64,000 nucleotides of DNA from Candidatus Epulonipiscium sp. (GCA_012841565.1 DUUM01000090.1:1-64000); one strand, 5' to 3'; counted from the first letter of the stretch, positions 7,826 to 17,419 are shown. Numbers and translations: made by a program. The notes: generated from the sequence alone by a model not told the origin.

Positions 7826-9211
7826 CTATTTCTCCACCCGTGACATCAAGACAACACACTCCACATGGGTCGTCTGCGGAAACATATCCACCGGTTGCAC
7901 CTCAACCACCTTAAACCCATGCTCCGTCAAATAATTTAAATCCCTAGCCAATGTCCCCGGATCACAAGACACATATACAACTCTCTTAGGTCCCATCTCC
8001 ACAATGGTCTGAAGTAAGCTTTCATCACAGCCTTTACGTGGCGGATCAACCACAATAACATCAGCCTGTACGCCTTCTTCTTTAAACTTATAAGGAATGA
8101 CTGCTTCTGCTTGCCCTACGATAAACTCTACATTCTCTATATCATTTAGCACAGCATTACGTTTTGCATCCTGGATTGCCTCTGGGACTATTTCAACGCC
8201 GTATACCATTTTTGCCTTTTGGGCTAAAAAAAGTGAGATACTTCCGATTCCGCAGTATGCATCCCATACAGTTTCTTCTCCTGTAAGCTGGGCAAATTCC
8301 ATTACTTTTTTATATAATACTTCTGTTTGAATAGGATTTACCTGAAAAAATGATAATGGGGATATTTCAAATTCAATGTCTCCAATATAATCTCTAATAT
8401 AGCTATTGCCATATAAGGTTGTAATATCTTTCCCTAGGATTACGTTTCCTCTTTCTTTATTATGGTTTAAAACAATACTTTTTACATTTTCTATTACTTG
8501 GAGTCTTTTAACAAGCTCATCACTACCTGGCAAAGCTTTTCCATTAATAACAATGCATACCATTATTTCATGGGTGTGAAAGCCTACTTTAGTCACAATA
8601 TGCCTTACAAGACCTTTATGCTCTTTTTCATCATAGATAGATGTGCCTTGCTCTGTTAAAAAATCTCTTGTGATTTTAATAATCTCGGTATTACTCTCGT
8701 GTTGTATGTCACAAGTATCTGTATCAATAATGCGGTGACTACGTGGGGCAAAAAATCCAATCTTTAACTCCCCATTTTCTTTTCTAACTGGAAATTGAGC
8801 TTTGTTGCGGTACATGTATGGATTTTCCATACCTATGGTAGGTTTTACTTCTACGTCTCCTATTTTTCCAATACGCTGGAGTACATCTTGTACTTTTTTT
8901 CTTTTATATTCAAGTTGCCCGGCGTAGGAAAGGTGCTGAAATTGACACCCACCACATTTGGAGGCCACTGGGCATTTGGGCTCTCTTCTTAGGGGAGATG
9001 GCTCTATAATATTAATTAGTTTTCCAAATGCAAAATTCTTTTTAACCTTTACAATTAGGGCTTCTACGATATCCCCTGGGAGCGCTTTTTCAATGAAAAC
9101 TGTAAAATCATCTACTTTTCCAATGCCCTCTGCCTTGGTTCCTAAGTCATGAATCGTAATTGTGTAAAGCTCATTTTTAATGACAGGGACTTCTCTTTTT
9201 ATCTTTTCCAT
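7826..9211 (-). CDS. rlmCD: 23S rRNA (uracil-5-)-methyltransferase, RumA/RlmCD family
   Basis: The product is a 461-aa SAM-dependent methyltransferase. An N-terminal TRAM domain (about residues 10-65) is followed by the iron-sulfur Cys cluster 'CPVASKCGGCQFQHL'. The SAM site is 'WDAYCGIGSISLFLAQ', and the catalytic Cys motif is 'RVVYVSCDPGTLARDL'. It forms 5-methyluridine in 23S rRNA; in Firmicutes one enzyme often serves both positions, so rlmCD is more likely than rlmD. I use ATG 9211, since AAGGTGG sits 5 nt upstream; a GTG at 9220 overlaps that site. It is the last gene of a run that begins with yhaM. Confidence 0.88.
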   Translation of the reverse strand: MEKIKREVPVIKNELYTITIHDLGTKAEGIGKVDDFTVFIEKALPGDIVEALIVKVKKNFAFGKLINIIEPSPLRREPKCPVASKCGGCQFQHLSYAGQLEYKRKKVQDVLQRIGKIGDVEVKPTIGMENPYMYRNKAQFPVRKENGELKIGFFAPRSHRIIDTDTCDIQHESNTEIIKITRDFLTEQGTSIYDEKEHKGLVRHIVTKVGFHTHEIMVCIVINGKALPGSDELVKRLQVIENVKSIVLNHNKERGNVILGKDITTLYGNSYIRDYIGDIEFEISPLSFFQVNPIQTEVLYKKVMEFAQLTGEETVWDAYCGIGSISLFLAQKAKMVYGVEIVPEAIQDAKRNAVLNDIENVEFIVGQAEAVIPYKFKEEGVQADVIVVDPPRKGCDESLLQTIVEMGPKRVVYVSCDPGTLARDLNYLTEHGFKVVEVQPVDMFPQTTHVECVVLMSRVEK

Positions 9212-9259
9212 ATTGGCCACCTTTTTGCTTATTAGTATTACTTATTTTCAAACTATGTA

Positions 9260-9421
9260 TTAATTAAGGTCTTCTGATAACATCTCGTCTTTTGTTAATA
9301 ATGAACGGATTGCTTTTGCAAGTTCTTCTTCATCCATTTCATCAAATTTTGTTTCTTGGTTTTGTTTTTGTATGTATAGATCTAATAAAGGACTCTTTTT
9401 TTGTAATTTTTCTTTTCCCAT
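9260..9421 (-). CDS. Small 53-aa acidic protein
   Basis: The frame encodes 53 aa, begins with ATG 9421 and has GGAGG 5 nt upstream, better than chance for this AT-rich stretch. The N-terminal part is basic (GKEKLQKKSP) and the C-terminal half is acidic (DEMDEEELAKAIR). It has no membrane segment and no motif I recognise. It fills the space between the Cas4-like gene and rlmCD and looks like a member of the same transcription unit. Confidence 0.6.
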   Translation of the reverse strand: MGKEKLQKKSPLLDLYIQKQNQETKFDEMDEEELAKAIRSLLTKDEMLSEDLN

Positions 9422-9473
9422 CTCTTCCTCCTTTTGATCGTAATTTTACACTTTATTTTATGCTTACTGGGTC

Positions 9474-10010
9474 TTATTCTTGATACCACTCACAAACGGT
9501 TCCGCGGCAAACGCAATTTCTACATTTGGGAAAGCTCGGTAGAGCTGTACCTTTACCCGTTTTGATCATTCGCCGCATTTCTTTTAGATGCCTTTTAATT
9601 TGCCTACGCAAGCTTCCAGTGTTTTTAATAATAAACATCTTGTTTTTATAAATAAGTCGGCCCTGTTTTGGGCGCTTACCGTATACATCTTCAATAATTA
9701 AAAAATAGGCAACTAACTGCATCAAATCCCCTTCGTGGGGGTAATACTCATCTTGCTTTAGTTTGGTACTTTTGAGTTCTACAGGAATATATGATCCACC
9801 TAATAGGGTTTGAAAAATATAATCTGGTTTACCTTGAAGGTCATATTTCTCAGATACTAGGAGTGTGTTGTCTTCTTCATCTGAATAGATAATCTGGGCG
9901 CCTGGGATTCCATGCCTTGGCTGTTTTATAGCAATAGCTGGGCGCATTAGCTTGGATGCCAAGTAGATTGTTGTAATTGCAACTAAGATGTATATTATAA
10001 CGGGCTCCAT
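9474..10010 (-). CDS. Membrane-anchored Cas4-like nuclease, C-terminal half
   Basis: This 178-aa protein has one N-terminal membrane helix (residues 3-22) and then a PD-(D/E)XK core of Cas4/RecB type: 'YDLQGKPDYIF' (metal-binding Asp), 'IPVELKST' (ExK motif), and 'DLMQLVAYFLI' (QxxxY motif). It ends in a four-cysteine cluster (C-x2-C-x-C-x4-C) that could hold part of an iron-sulfur centre. The first Cys and the motif I His that Cas4 needs are missing here, but both occur in the product of the gene directly upstream. ATG 10010 follows AAAGGA with a spacing of 10 nt. No cas genes or CRISPR repeats are visible in this window. Confidence 0.7.
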   Translation of the reverse strand: MEPVIIYILVAITTIYLASKLMRPAIAIKQPRHGIPGAQIIYSDEEDNTLLVSEKYDLQGKPDYIFQTLLGGSYIPVELKSTKLKQDEYYPHEGDLMQLVAYFLIIEDVYGKRPKQGRLIYKNKMFIIKNTGSLRRQIKRHLKEMRRMIKTGKGTALPSFPKCRNCVCRGTVCEWYQE

Positions 10011-10029
10011 AGGACTAAAATCCTTTCAA

Positions 10030-10368
10030 TTACTTATGAATGAATGCTAATTTTTGGCTCATGTAAGCCAATAGTTCTGGCCAGAGAAAATATAAGGCCC
10101 CGCTAAGTAAAGCTATCATCAAAACTAAATAAATAATCTTTTTAATTTTATACCACCTATGATAACTCAGATGAAATTTATTGCCTTTTATAAAGGCATG
10201 GGTTCTTGCATCCTGTTTGATTCCTAGGGCCTGATTATATTCTTTTTTAAGTTTGGTAAGCTTAGGATCCCCATGAAGTCTTCTGTAATACCACTGATAA
10301 TTACAATAGACATATCTGTTGATTTCGTTAGCTGAGATTCTTGTTGAGCCATTGTGCACTATGATCAC
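10030..10368 (-). CDS. Cas4-like N-terminal half with membrane anchor
   Basis: This 112-aa protein begins with the helix typical of Cas4/RecB-like nucleases, 'ISANEINRYVYCNYQWYYRR', with the first cluster Cys (about residue 22), then a 'GNKFH' motif I His near residue 67, and it ends in a membrane helix (about residues 79-100). It has no Asp/ExK core of its own; that core is in the next gene, 19 nt downstream. Together the two would rebuild one nuclease fold interrupted by a membrane hairpin. The start is GTG 10368, or GTG three codons later, which has better spacing from AAAGGTG. Confidence 0.65.
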   Translation of the reverse strand: MIIVHNGSTRISANEINRYVYCNYQWYYRRLHGDPKLTKLKKEYNQALGIKQDARTHAFIKGNKFHLSYHRWYKIKKIIYLVLMIALLSGALYFLWPELLAYMSQKLAFIHK

Positions 10369-10381
10369 CTTTACCTACTCT

Positions 10382-11320
10382 TTAAAACATGGTTTTTCTT
10401 ATGTTGCGGTTAAGGATACGGTTATACCCTGCATAATTATTATTGGTCATGTCTGCCAGTAATACTTCTTCTACAATCTTAATACGTGAATCCGTATTAT
10501 CAGCGCTGTGGACGATCATAGCTTCTATGGTTTTAGGGCGCTTTGGAGAGCCAAATTCATATTCGCCGTGGTGAGACAGTACAATGTGCTTAATTAGCAT
10601 CTCAAGATCTGCTGGGAAATTTTCTATTTCTTTAATATGGTCATGAATGAGCTCAACGCCAATTGAAATATGTCCAATCATGTTACCCACATCTGTGTAA
10701 TCATTCTCAGGGAACTGAGATAATTCATATAGTTTACCAATATCATGTAACAGGCCACCTGCTATGACGAGTTCTTTGTTTGCTATTGGATAGTGCTCAC
10801 AAAGACTTTCACCTATTTTAGCCACTGTTACAGTATGTTCTAGTAATCCACCTAAATAGGCATGATGGACAGATTTAGCTGCTGAGTGGTACTTGAATTC
10901 TTTGATAAAGTTTTGATTTAAGAAGAAGCTTTCTAATAATCGTCTTATATAGACATTTTTAACACTGCTGATTAACTTATTTAATTGTTCTAAAAGTATG
11001 TTGATATCTTTTGAAGTTGCAGGAATATAATCTGTTGGATCTAGTTCCTCTGGGCTAGCTTTACTAATCTTTTGAACGTTAAGTTGGTATTCTTCTTGAT
11101 ATAAAATAACATTCCCTTCAATTTGTACATAATCATATACGCTAAAATCCTCAATGTTCTTATTTAAATCCCATACTTTTGCTTCAATCATTCCTGTTTT
11201 ATCTTGCAGTTTTAATGAGTAATAAGGCTTCCCATTTTTATTTTTAAGTTCTTGCTTGAATTTACATAAATACTTTTCAGTAATTGTATCCCCTTCTTTT
11301 AACGTGTTAATGTATTTCAT
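10382..11320 (-). CDS. yhaM: 3'-5' exoribonuclease YhaM
   Basis: The product has 312 aa. An N-terminal OB-fold domain (about residues 1-110) precedes an HD phosphohydrolase domain with 'HHAYLGGLLEHTVTVAK', the 'GLLHDIGKLYEL' HD pair and 'LSHHGEYEFGSPKRP'. This is the YhaM architecture; the enzyme degrades RNA, and in vitro DNA, from the 3' end in a metal-dependent way. I start at ATG 11320 because GGAGG lies 8 nt before it; an upstream ATG adds 12 residues without a site. It heads the run yhaM, two Cas4-like halves, a small protein and rlmCD. Confidence 0.88.
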   Translation of the reverse strand: MKYINTLKEGDTITEKYLCKFKQELKNKNGKPYYSLKLQDKTGMIEAKVWDLNKNIEDFSVYDYVQIEGNVILYQEEYQLNVQKISKASPEELDPTDYIPATSKDINILLEQLNKLISSVKNVYIRRLLESFFLNQNFIKEFKYHSAAKSVHHAYLGGLLEHTVTVAKIGESLCEHYPIANKELVIAGGLLHDIGKLYELSQFPENDYTDVGNMIGHISIGVELIHDHIKEIENFPADLEMLIKHIVLSHHGEYEFGSPKRPKTIEAMIVHSADNTDSRIKIVEEVLLADMTNNNYAGYNRILNRNIRKTMF

Positions 11321-11401
11321 CACTATTACCTCCAAATTTCTAATTATCTTTAACATTTCTATTATACCAGTATTTCATAGTAAATATCCACCTTAACCCG
11401 C

Positions 11402-11435
11402 AAAAAGACTATCCACCAGTGATGAATAGTCTTTT
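11402..11435 (-). terminator. Intrinsic terminator after htrA
   Basis: A 9-bp stem AAAGACTAT/ATAGTCTTT (11426-11434 with 11404-11412) is followed by U residues on the minus strand, 5 nt below the htrA stop codon. Confidence 0.75.
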
Positions 11436-11439
11436 ATAA

Positions 11440-12771
11440 TTATTGTGGTAATAACTTTACACTTACTTCTTTCTTGTCTCTTCCTCTTATAAGTTTTACA
11501 GAAACCACATCATTAGGTTTGTATTCTTTTATTTTTGCAGATAATCTTTCCATAGATGATATTTTTTCCCCATCTACTTCAATAATAACGTCTCCTGCTT
11601 GAAGTCCTGCAGCGTAAGCTCCGCTGCCTTGTAGTACCTCTTTAACGTAGATGCCAATAGGAAAATCTAAAAGAGCTGCTGTCTCTTGTGTTACATTAGC
11701 CCCTATAATCCCGAGGTATGGCCTTAATACGGTGCCGCTATTCATGAGTTCTTCTACGATAGGTTTTACGTCATTAATTGGTATGGCAAATCCCATGCCT
11801 TCTATCTGGCTATCTACTAGCTTAATTGTATTGATACCAATAACAGTCCCTGCTGAGCCAACCAAGGCTCCCCCACTATTTCCTGGGTTTATTGCTGCAT
11901 CTGTTTGAATGAGATTAAGTCGTTTATCTGGCAACTGTATTTCTCTATTGAGAGCACTAATAACGCCTGCTGTTATGGTATTATGGTAAGCCTCATTAAT
12001 GGGGTTACCGATTGCAACTGCTAATTCTCCAACTTCTAGTGTATCCGAGTCACCCATTGGGGCTGGTTTTAAGTCTGATCTGATTGCTTCTGGTATTTCA
12101 TCCTTATTGACCGATATAACAGCTATATCACTGGTTGAATCATTCCCTACCAATTGAGCTGGAACTCTTGTATTCCCTAAAAAAGTAACCGTTAAAGAGG
12201 TTGCTTGCTCAACTACGTGGGAATTTGTAATGATATGAATCTTATCATCTGTTACATCAAATATGATTCCTGATCCAAGACCTGGTTCTGTAAATTCACG
12301 ATTCCATGCGTCTACAACGGTTCTTGAATTAATAATAGAGACTACTGATGGTCCGACTTTTTTTGCAATTTGTACAACGGGTGATTTGGCTGTCCCAGAA
12401 TCTTGGCCTACCACCACATCCTTTACTTCATCATTAAACTTAAATTGTGATTTTTCTTCCCCAAGGTCTTGGGTGGTGTCCTCTCCAAAATTCGCTACAA
12501 ATAGCCGGTTAGCAAAGGGCTGGATTAAGGAATAACTAACGCCTATGGTTCCACCGCCTACAATTCCAATAATCATTACTGCTACAATAAATTTCAACCA
12601 AGATGTCTTTTTACGTTTCGGTTGAATATCTTCTTTTATGGTTTCATAGTAGAATTCTTTTTTTGGCTCATACCGTGGTTCATCTACATGTTCACTAATG
12701 GGTTCACTGCTTACTTCACTGCTTACATGATCTGTTTCATATCCATATTCATCTTTATCAAAATCGCTCAT
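11440..12771 (-). CDS. htrA: HtrA/DegP-type serine protease with PDZ domain
   Basis: The product has 443 aa. A cytoplasmic N-terminal tail rich in Glu and Ser precedes one membrane helix (about residues 57-80), so the rest lies outside the membrane. The trypsin-like domain shows the catalytic triad: His in 'IITNSHVV', Asp in 'NDSTSDIAVI', Ser in 'NPGNSGGAL'. A PDZ domain follows (about residues 345-440). It handles misfolded exported proteins. ATG 12771 follows AGGAGG. It comes after the two-component system, as in many Firmicutes where htrA responds to envelope stress, but 107 nt separate it from the kinase gene and it may have its own promoter. Confidence 0.9.
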   Translation of the reverse strand: MSDFDKDEYGYETDHVSSEVSSEPISEHVDEPRYEPKKEFYYETIKEDIQPKRKKTSWLKFIVAVMIIGIVGGGTIGVSYSLIQPFANRLFVANFGEDTTQDLGEEKSQFKFNDEVKDVVVGQDSGTAKSPVVQIAKKVGPSVVSIINSRTVVDAWNREFTEPGLGSGIIFDVTDDKIHIITNSHVVEQATSLTVTFLGNTRVPAQLVGNDSTSDIAVISVNKDEIPEAIRSDLKPAPMGDSDTLEVGELAVAIGNPINEAYHNTITAGVISALNREIQLPDKRLNLIQTDAAINPGNSGGALVGSAGTVIGINTIKLVDSQIEGMGFAIPINDVKPIVEELMNSGTVLRPYLGIIGANVTQETAALLDFPIGIYVKEVLQGSGAYAAGLQAGDVIIEVDGEKISSMERLSAKIKEYKPNDVVSVKLIRGRDKKEVSVKLLPQ

Positions 12772-12878
12772 ATTATACCTCCTATATTGATGTAATCGTT
12801 CTACTAAATATTTATTATTAACCTTAGTATAATCTTTACTTTTGAATAGAATATGAACACATTGTAAAATATCATCTT

Positions 12879-14306
12879 TTAGACCCTTTTTGTAGATTTA
12901 GATACTGTAAAGGTAAATGTTGTTAATTCTTCTTGCTTAGATGTAACCCAAATTTGCTCGTTATGATTTTTGATGATTCCTTTAACAATGGCAAGGCCAA
13001 GACCTGTCCCTACTTTATCTTTTCCACGTGATTTATCTACTTTATGGAACCGATCCCATATATGATTAATATCTTCAGGTGGTATAAACATTCCGCTGTT
13101 ACTAATAGATACATTTACCTTGTTAGCATTATATGTAGTCTCTACAACAATCAGTCCTTTGTCTTCTACAAATTTAAAAGCATTTTCTAGTAAATTGTGA
13201 AGGACCCGTATCATTAATTCTCTATCTGCGCATACCCATGTTTCGCCCTCAGATAAGATAACCTCAACACGATTTTGCTGTTCTAAACTAATTGGTTCAA
13301 AGTGTACTAAGATTTCTTTAATAAGTCTATTGAGTTCAAAGGGCTCTTTATTAATATTTACTTCATTGTTGTCTACTTTTGTAAGGGCTAAAATATCATT
13401 GGTCATTTTATTCATACGTTCTGCTTCATCTAATACGATTTGCAAGTACTTATTTTGCTGTTCTGGCGGTATGGTACCATCCATAATAGCCTGAACAAAT
13501 CCTTTTACAGATGTAAGGGGTGTGCGAAGATCATGAGAAATATTTTCTATAAATAATTTTCTCATTTCTTCTATTTTATCTAGCTCATGGGCCATGTAGT
13601 TAAAGTTATAAGCGAGTTCTCCAATTTCATCTGAACGCTCCTCAAGTTCTATACGCCGGCCAAAATCTCCCCCTGCAATAAGCTTTGCTGCTTGATTCAT
13701 TTCTTTAAGTGGCATGGTAATATATAAGGATAAAATATAGGTACATAAAAATGCCACTAAACTAGATAGTGATAATACTCTTATAAAAATAAACTTTACT
13801 TCTTGCACGATTTGCAAAACTTCTGGCATGGGTGTATGAATAAATAAGGCTCGCTCTACATTACCGTTAAGCACCATAGGATAACCAATGCTTAAAACAG
13901 GTTCTTTAAAATACTGCTCAAATCCACTTTCAATCCGAACAATTTCTTTTTGATAGACTTTTTGTAAGGCTTTATGGAAGATTGACTGGCCTATATGGGC
14001 CATATTTTCTTCTCCAGATACAATAATAATTTTACCCTCTTTATCCACAATCCATGTAGATGCATCTAAATATTTATCTAATACTTTTAATTCAAAGTTA
14101 ATTTGGTTAACGTCAATAACCCCAGTTATAGCGGCTTTTTCATACTCTAATACAATTTGCTCCGCTTGTTTGACCATAACCTTTTCTGTGTAATTTATAA
14201 AATATGATTTAAATACATTTGAAAATACAATGCCAATAAAAAGCAAACTTCCCAGCAGTATGCTGATATAGACTGTAAACATTTTACTAAATACTGTACG
14301 AAACAT
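12879..14306 (-). CDS. Sensor histidine kinase with HAMP domain
   Basis: The product is a 475-aa kinase with two membrane helices (about residues 10-30 and 170-192), an extracytoplasmic sensor loop between them, and a HAMP domain. The phospho-acceptor helix is 'ENISHDLRTPLTSVKGF'. The ATPase domain has 'LLENAFKFV' (N box) and 'KVGTGLGLAIVKGI' (G2 box). It starts 11 nt after the response regulator gene and forms a pair with it. The stimulus is unknown; an extracellular signal or envelope stress is likely given the loop and the htrA neighbour. Confidence 0.92.
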   Translation of the reverse strand: MFRTVFSKMFTVYISILLGSLLFIGIVFSNVFKSYFINYTEKVMVKQAEQIVLEYEKAAITGVIDVNQINFELKVLDKYLDASTWIVDKEGKIIIVSGEENMAHIGQSIFHKALQKVYQKEIVRIESGFEQYFKEPVLSIGYPMVLNGNVERALFIHTPMPEVLQIVQEVKFIFIRVLSLSSLVAFLCTYILSLYITMPLKEMNQAAKLIAGGDFGRRIELEERSDEIGELAYNFNYMAHELDKIEEMRKLFIENISHDLRTPLTSVKGFVQAIMDGTIPPEQQNKYLQIVLDEAERMNKMTNDILALTKVDNNEVNINKEPFELNRLIKEILVHFEPISLEQQNRVEVILSEGETWVCADRELMIRVLHNLLENAFKFVEDKGLIVVETTYNANKVNVSISNSGMFIPPEDINHIWDRFHKVDKSRGKDKVGTGLGLAIVKGIIKNHNEQIWVTSKQEELTTFTFTVSKSTKRV

Positions 14307-14317
14307 AGCTGCCTCCG

Positions 14318-14992
14318 TTATTGTTCAAATTTATATCCTACACCCCACACTGTTTTAATACTCCAAGGATCATCTGATTTGAACTTATCCCTTAATCTTT
14401 TAATATGAACATCCACAGTTCTCGTGTCTCCAATGAAATCATATCCCCAGATTTGGTCTAATAGTTGCTCCCTTGTGAATACTTGGTTTGGATTACTTGC
14501 AAGAAAGAATAATACTTCTAATTCTTTTGGGGGAAGATCTAAAGTCTCCCCTTTATAGGTTACAGAGTAATTATCCATATCAATAACGATATTGGTGTAT
14601 TCTATCTTACTTTTGCTTTCTTGTCTTAAGCTACTTCTTCTAAGGACTGCTTTTACCCTAGCAGTAAGTTCCTTTGTATCAAATGGTTTAACCATATAAT
14701 CATCTGCCCCTAGTTCAAGGCCTAGGACCTTATCAAAGGTTTCCCCTTTAGCTGTTAGCATAATAATAGGGACATCACTGGTTTTCCTAATCTCCTTACA
14801 GACATCATATCCGTCCATTCCTGGTAACATAATATCTAATAAAATTAAATGGGGCTGATAGCTAAAAAATTCTTTTACAGCCTCTTTGCCATCATATACT
14901 TTTTTTGTTTCGTATCCTTCTTTTTCTAAATATAGGGATATTAATTCCCCTATGTTTTTATCATCATCTACTACTAAAACCCTTGATTTCAT
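14318..14992 (-). CDS. OmpR/PhoB-family response regulator
   Basis: The product is a 224-aa regulator with a receiver domain (residues 1-120; acidic pocket 'VVDDD', phospho-acceptor Asp in 'LILLDIMLPGMDGYD', Lys in 'VKPFD') and a C-terminal winged helix ('SIKTVWGVGYKF'). Its partner kinase is encoded directly downstream. It follows mutS2 by 39 nt, so both may share a transcript. Target genes are unknown, with htrA a natural candidate. Confidence 0.93.
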   Translation of the reverse strand: MKSRVLVVDDDKNIGELISLYLEKEGYETKKVYDGKEAVKEFFSYQPHLILLDIMLPGMDGYDVCKEIRKTSDVPIIMLTAKGETFDKVLGLELGADDYMVKPFDTKELTARVKAVLRRSSLRQESKSKIEYTNIVIDMDNYSVTYKGETLDLPPKELEVLFFLASNPNQVFTREQLLDQIWGYDFIGDTRTVDVHIKRLRDKFKSDDPWSIKTVWGVGYKFEQ

Positions 14993-15031
14993 ATGAATCC
15001 CCCTTATACCGTGTCATATAATCTTGTGTGA

Positions 15032-17419
15032 TTACTTTAATTCCACTACTGTAACACCCGCTTCGCCCTCACCATATTTCCCTAACCGATAAGACTCTGC
15101 ATGGGGATTTCGCCTCAACATTTGTTGGACTGCGGTCCTTAATGCACCTGTTCCTTTACCATGTATAATGGTAACGGTTTTAAGTCCAGCTAAATGAGCA
15201 TCGTCTAGGTATTTATCTATGTTTTGTATCGCTTCATCTGATAATTGCCCTCTTACATCAATCTCCATGGAAATATGCTGTGACTTTGAAATATTTCTAC
15301 TACCGCCTATGGCTTTTTCTTTTGTATTCTTCTTCTTTGCTTTTAGTACTTCCACGTACTGGAGATTTGAAATATGAACTTTCATTTGCATAATACCAAG
15401 CTGGACCAATACATTGCCTGAGCGGTCTGGGAGTCTTTGAACAATACCTGTTTGCCCGAGGGTTAGAACCCTAACCTCTTCCCCAATTTTCAAGTCTTTA
15501 ACAGGCTTTAGTGTGTTTCTAGGTTTCATGGCTTGTTTCATGGTAGCATCGTGAGACTTAATCTTGTCTCTTAAGGCTTCTCTTGCTCCTTCAATGCCTC
15601 TGTCATTAAGCATTGTTTGGGATTTTCTTGCTTCTGCTTTAAGCTCTTTTACAATAAAATCTGTTTCTTCTTTAGCATCGTCTAGGATCAGCTTGGCTTC
15701 CATACGGGCTGCATCTAAAATCTTTTCTTTTTGTTTTGCCAATTCTTCTTTTTGGGCTTCCATTTTTTCTTTGAGCTTGCTTGCTTCTTCTCTATATTGA
15801 GTAGCTTTTTGTCTTTCGTTAATAGCTTGTTTTTTACTTTCTTCTAAATCTATAATGATTTCTTCTAGGTTAATATCTCCTTTTTCCATGAGTACTTTAG
15901 CTTCTTCTACTAAATAATTGGGGAGTCCTAGTTTTCTTGATATTTCAAATGCGTTACTTTTCCCAGGTATTCCAATTAATAGTTTATAGGTAGGTGAAAG
16001 GGTCTCTACATTAAATTCACAGCTGGCATTTTCTACGCCATTGGTTGATAGAGCATAAAATTTTAGCTCACTGTAGTGAGTTGTTGCTGCTGTTCTTATT
16101 TCTTGCTTACGAAGGTGCTCAAGTATTGCCATGGCAAGGGCTGCCCCTTCAACTGGGTCTGTACCAGAACCAAGCTCGTCAAAAAGAACAAGAGAGTTAA
16201 GGGTTAAATCTTCTAATATCTTAACAATATTGTTCATATGAGATGAGAAGGTACTAAGGCTTTGCTCAATACTTTGCTCGTCTCCTATATCTGCAAAAAC
16301 GTCATCAAATACGGCTATTTCAGATTTATCATCTGCTGGGATATGGAGTCCTGCCTGGCCCATTATAGTCAGTAATCCCAGGGTCTTTAGTGTAACTGTT
16401 TTGCCCCCTGTATTGGGACCTGTTACTAAAAGAGTTGTAAACTCCCCTCCTAAGTACACATCTATGGGAACGACTTCTTTAGGATTTAAGAGGGGATGTC
16501 TTGCCCTTCTTAGATTAATATAACGATTGGTATTAAGCTTAGGCTCTATTGCCCTCATCTCAATGCCGAGTTCTGCCTTTGCAGATATAAAATCTAATAA
16601 TGACAAGGCCTCTAATGTAAGGTTAATCTCTATGAGCTCATCTTCCACCAAAAAAGTAAGGTCTGTTAGAATTTTTTCTATTTCTGCTACTTCTTTTAGC
16701 TCTAGTTCTCTTATTTTATTACCGATTTCAACCACTGCCATAGGCTCTATAAAAAACGTAGCCCCTGTAGAGGATTGATCATGAATAATTCCCGGGAAAT
16801 TCCCTTTGTGCTCAGACTTTATTGGCACACAGTATCGATCTTGGCGAATGGTAATAACAGGATCTTGTAACATGGTTTGGTAATGCCTTGACTGAATAAT
16901 GCTATTGAGTTGTTCTCTAATTCTAGCATTATGACTTTTTATTTCTCTTCTAATATTAAATAAGGTTCTGGTTGCATCGTCTGCAAATTCATCTGGACCT
17001 ATAATACACCTGTTAATCTCGTGCTCAATATGAGGGAATGTCATAACCTGCTCAAATATAGGATCTAAGGCCGGGTAAAATTGTTCTTTCCCTTCATTTT
17101 TGGCATAGTCTTTGACCCTTTTAGCGCACCGCATAACATCCGCTATATGGACCAGTTCTGTGCTGGCTAAAACGGCCCCTATTTCCACGCGCTTTAGGGC
17201 TATTCGTATATCTTTAAGCCCTCCCATTGGGATGCGCCCTTTTCTAAATGACATACTCACGGCATCAGCTGTTTCTTTTTGCCGTTTAGTGACTTCTTCA
17301 ATGTCAGAACTTGGCATTAGTGCTTTTATTTTTTCTATTCCCATTGGTGAATGGGCCTTTGACAATAACTTTTCAATTATTTTATTATATTCAAGGGTTT
17401 TTAATACTTTACTATTCAT
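15032..17419 (-). CDS. mutS2: Endonuclease MutS2 with Smr domain
   Basis: The product has 795 aa and full MutS2 layout: core and clamp region, ATPase with Walker A 'LVTGPNTGGKTVTLKT' (about residue 330) and 'LVLFDELGSGTDPVEG' (Walker B), a long Lys/Glu-rich coiled coil (about 515-610), then a KOW-like stretch and the C-terminal Smr nuclease domain 'VDVRGQLSDEAI ... IIHGKGTGALR'. MutS2 blocks recombination and, in Bacillus, acts in ribosome rescue on collided ribosomes. ATG 17419 gives the usual length. It is probably the first gene of the unit with the two-component system. Confidence 0.95.
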   Translation of the reverse strand: MNSKVLKTLEYNKIIEKLLSKAHSPMGIEKIKALMPSSDIEEVTKRQKETADAVSMSFRKGRIPMGGLKDIRIALKRVEIGAVLASTELVHIADVMRCAKRVKDYAKNEGKEQFYPALDPIFEQVMTFPHIEHEINRCIIGPDEFADDATRTLFNIRREIKSHNARIREQLNSIIQSRHYQTMLQDPVITIRQDRYCVPIKSEHKGNFPGIIHDQSSTGATFFIEPMAVVEIGNKIRELELKEVAEIEKILTDLTFLVEDELIEINLTLEALSLLDFISAKAELGIEMRAIEPKLNTNRYINLRRARHPLLNPKEVVPIDVYLGGEFTTLLVTGPNTGGKTVTLKTLGLLTIMGQAGLHIPADDKSEIAVFDDVFADIGDEQSIEQSLSTFSSHMNNIVKILEDLTLNSLVLFDELGSGTDPVEGAALAMAILEHLRKQEIRTAATTHYSELKFYALSTNGVENASCEFNVETLSPTYKLLIGIPGKSNAFEISRKLGLPNYLVEEAKVLMEKGDINLEEIIIDLEESKKQAINERQKATQYREEASKLKEKMEAQKEELAKQKEKILDAARMEAKLILDDAKEETDFIVKELKAEARKSQTMLNDRGIEGAREALRDKIKSHDATMKQAMKPRNTLKPVKDLKIGEEVRVLTLGQTGIVQRLPDRSGNVLVQLGIMQMKVHISNLQYVEVLKAKKKNTKEKAIGGSRNISKSQHISMEIDVRGQLSDEAIQNIDKYLDDAHLAGLKTVTIIHGKGTGALRTAVQQMLRRNPHAESYRLGKYGEGEAGVTVVELK

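Noticed and set aside
9474..10368. CRISPR-Cas locus around the Cas4-like genes
   Set aside because: No repeat array, cas1, cas2 or effector gene lies in the window.
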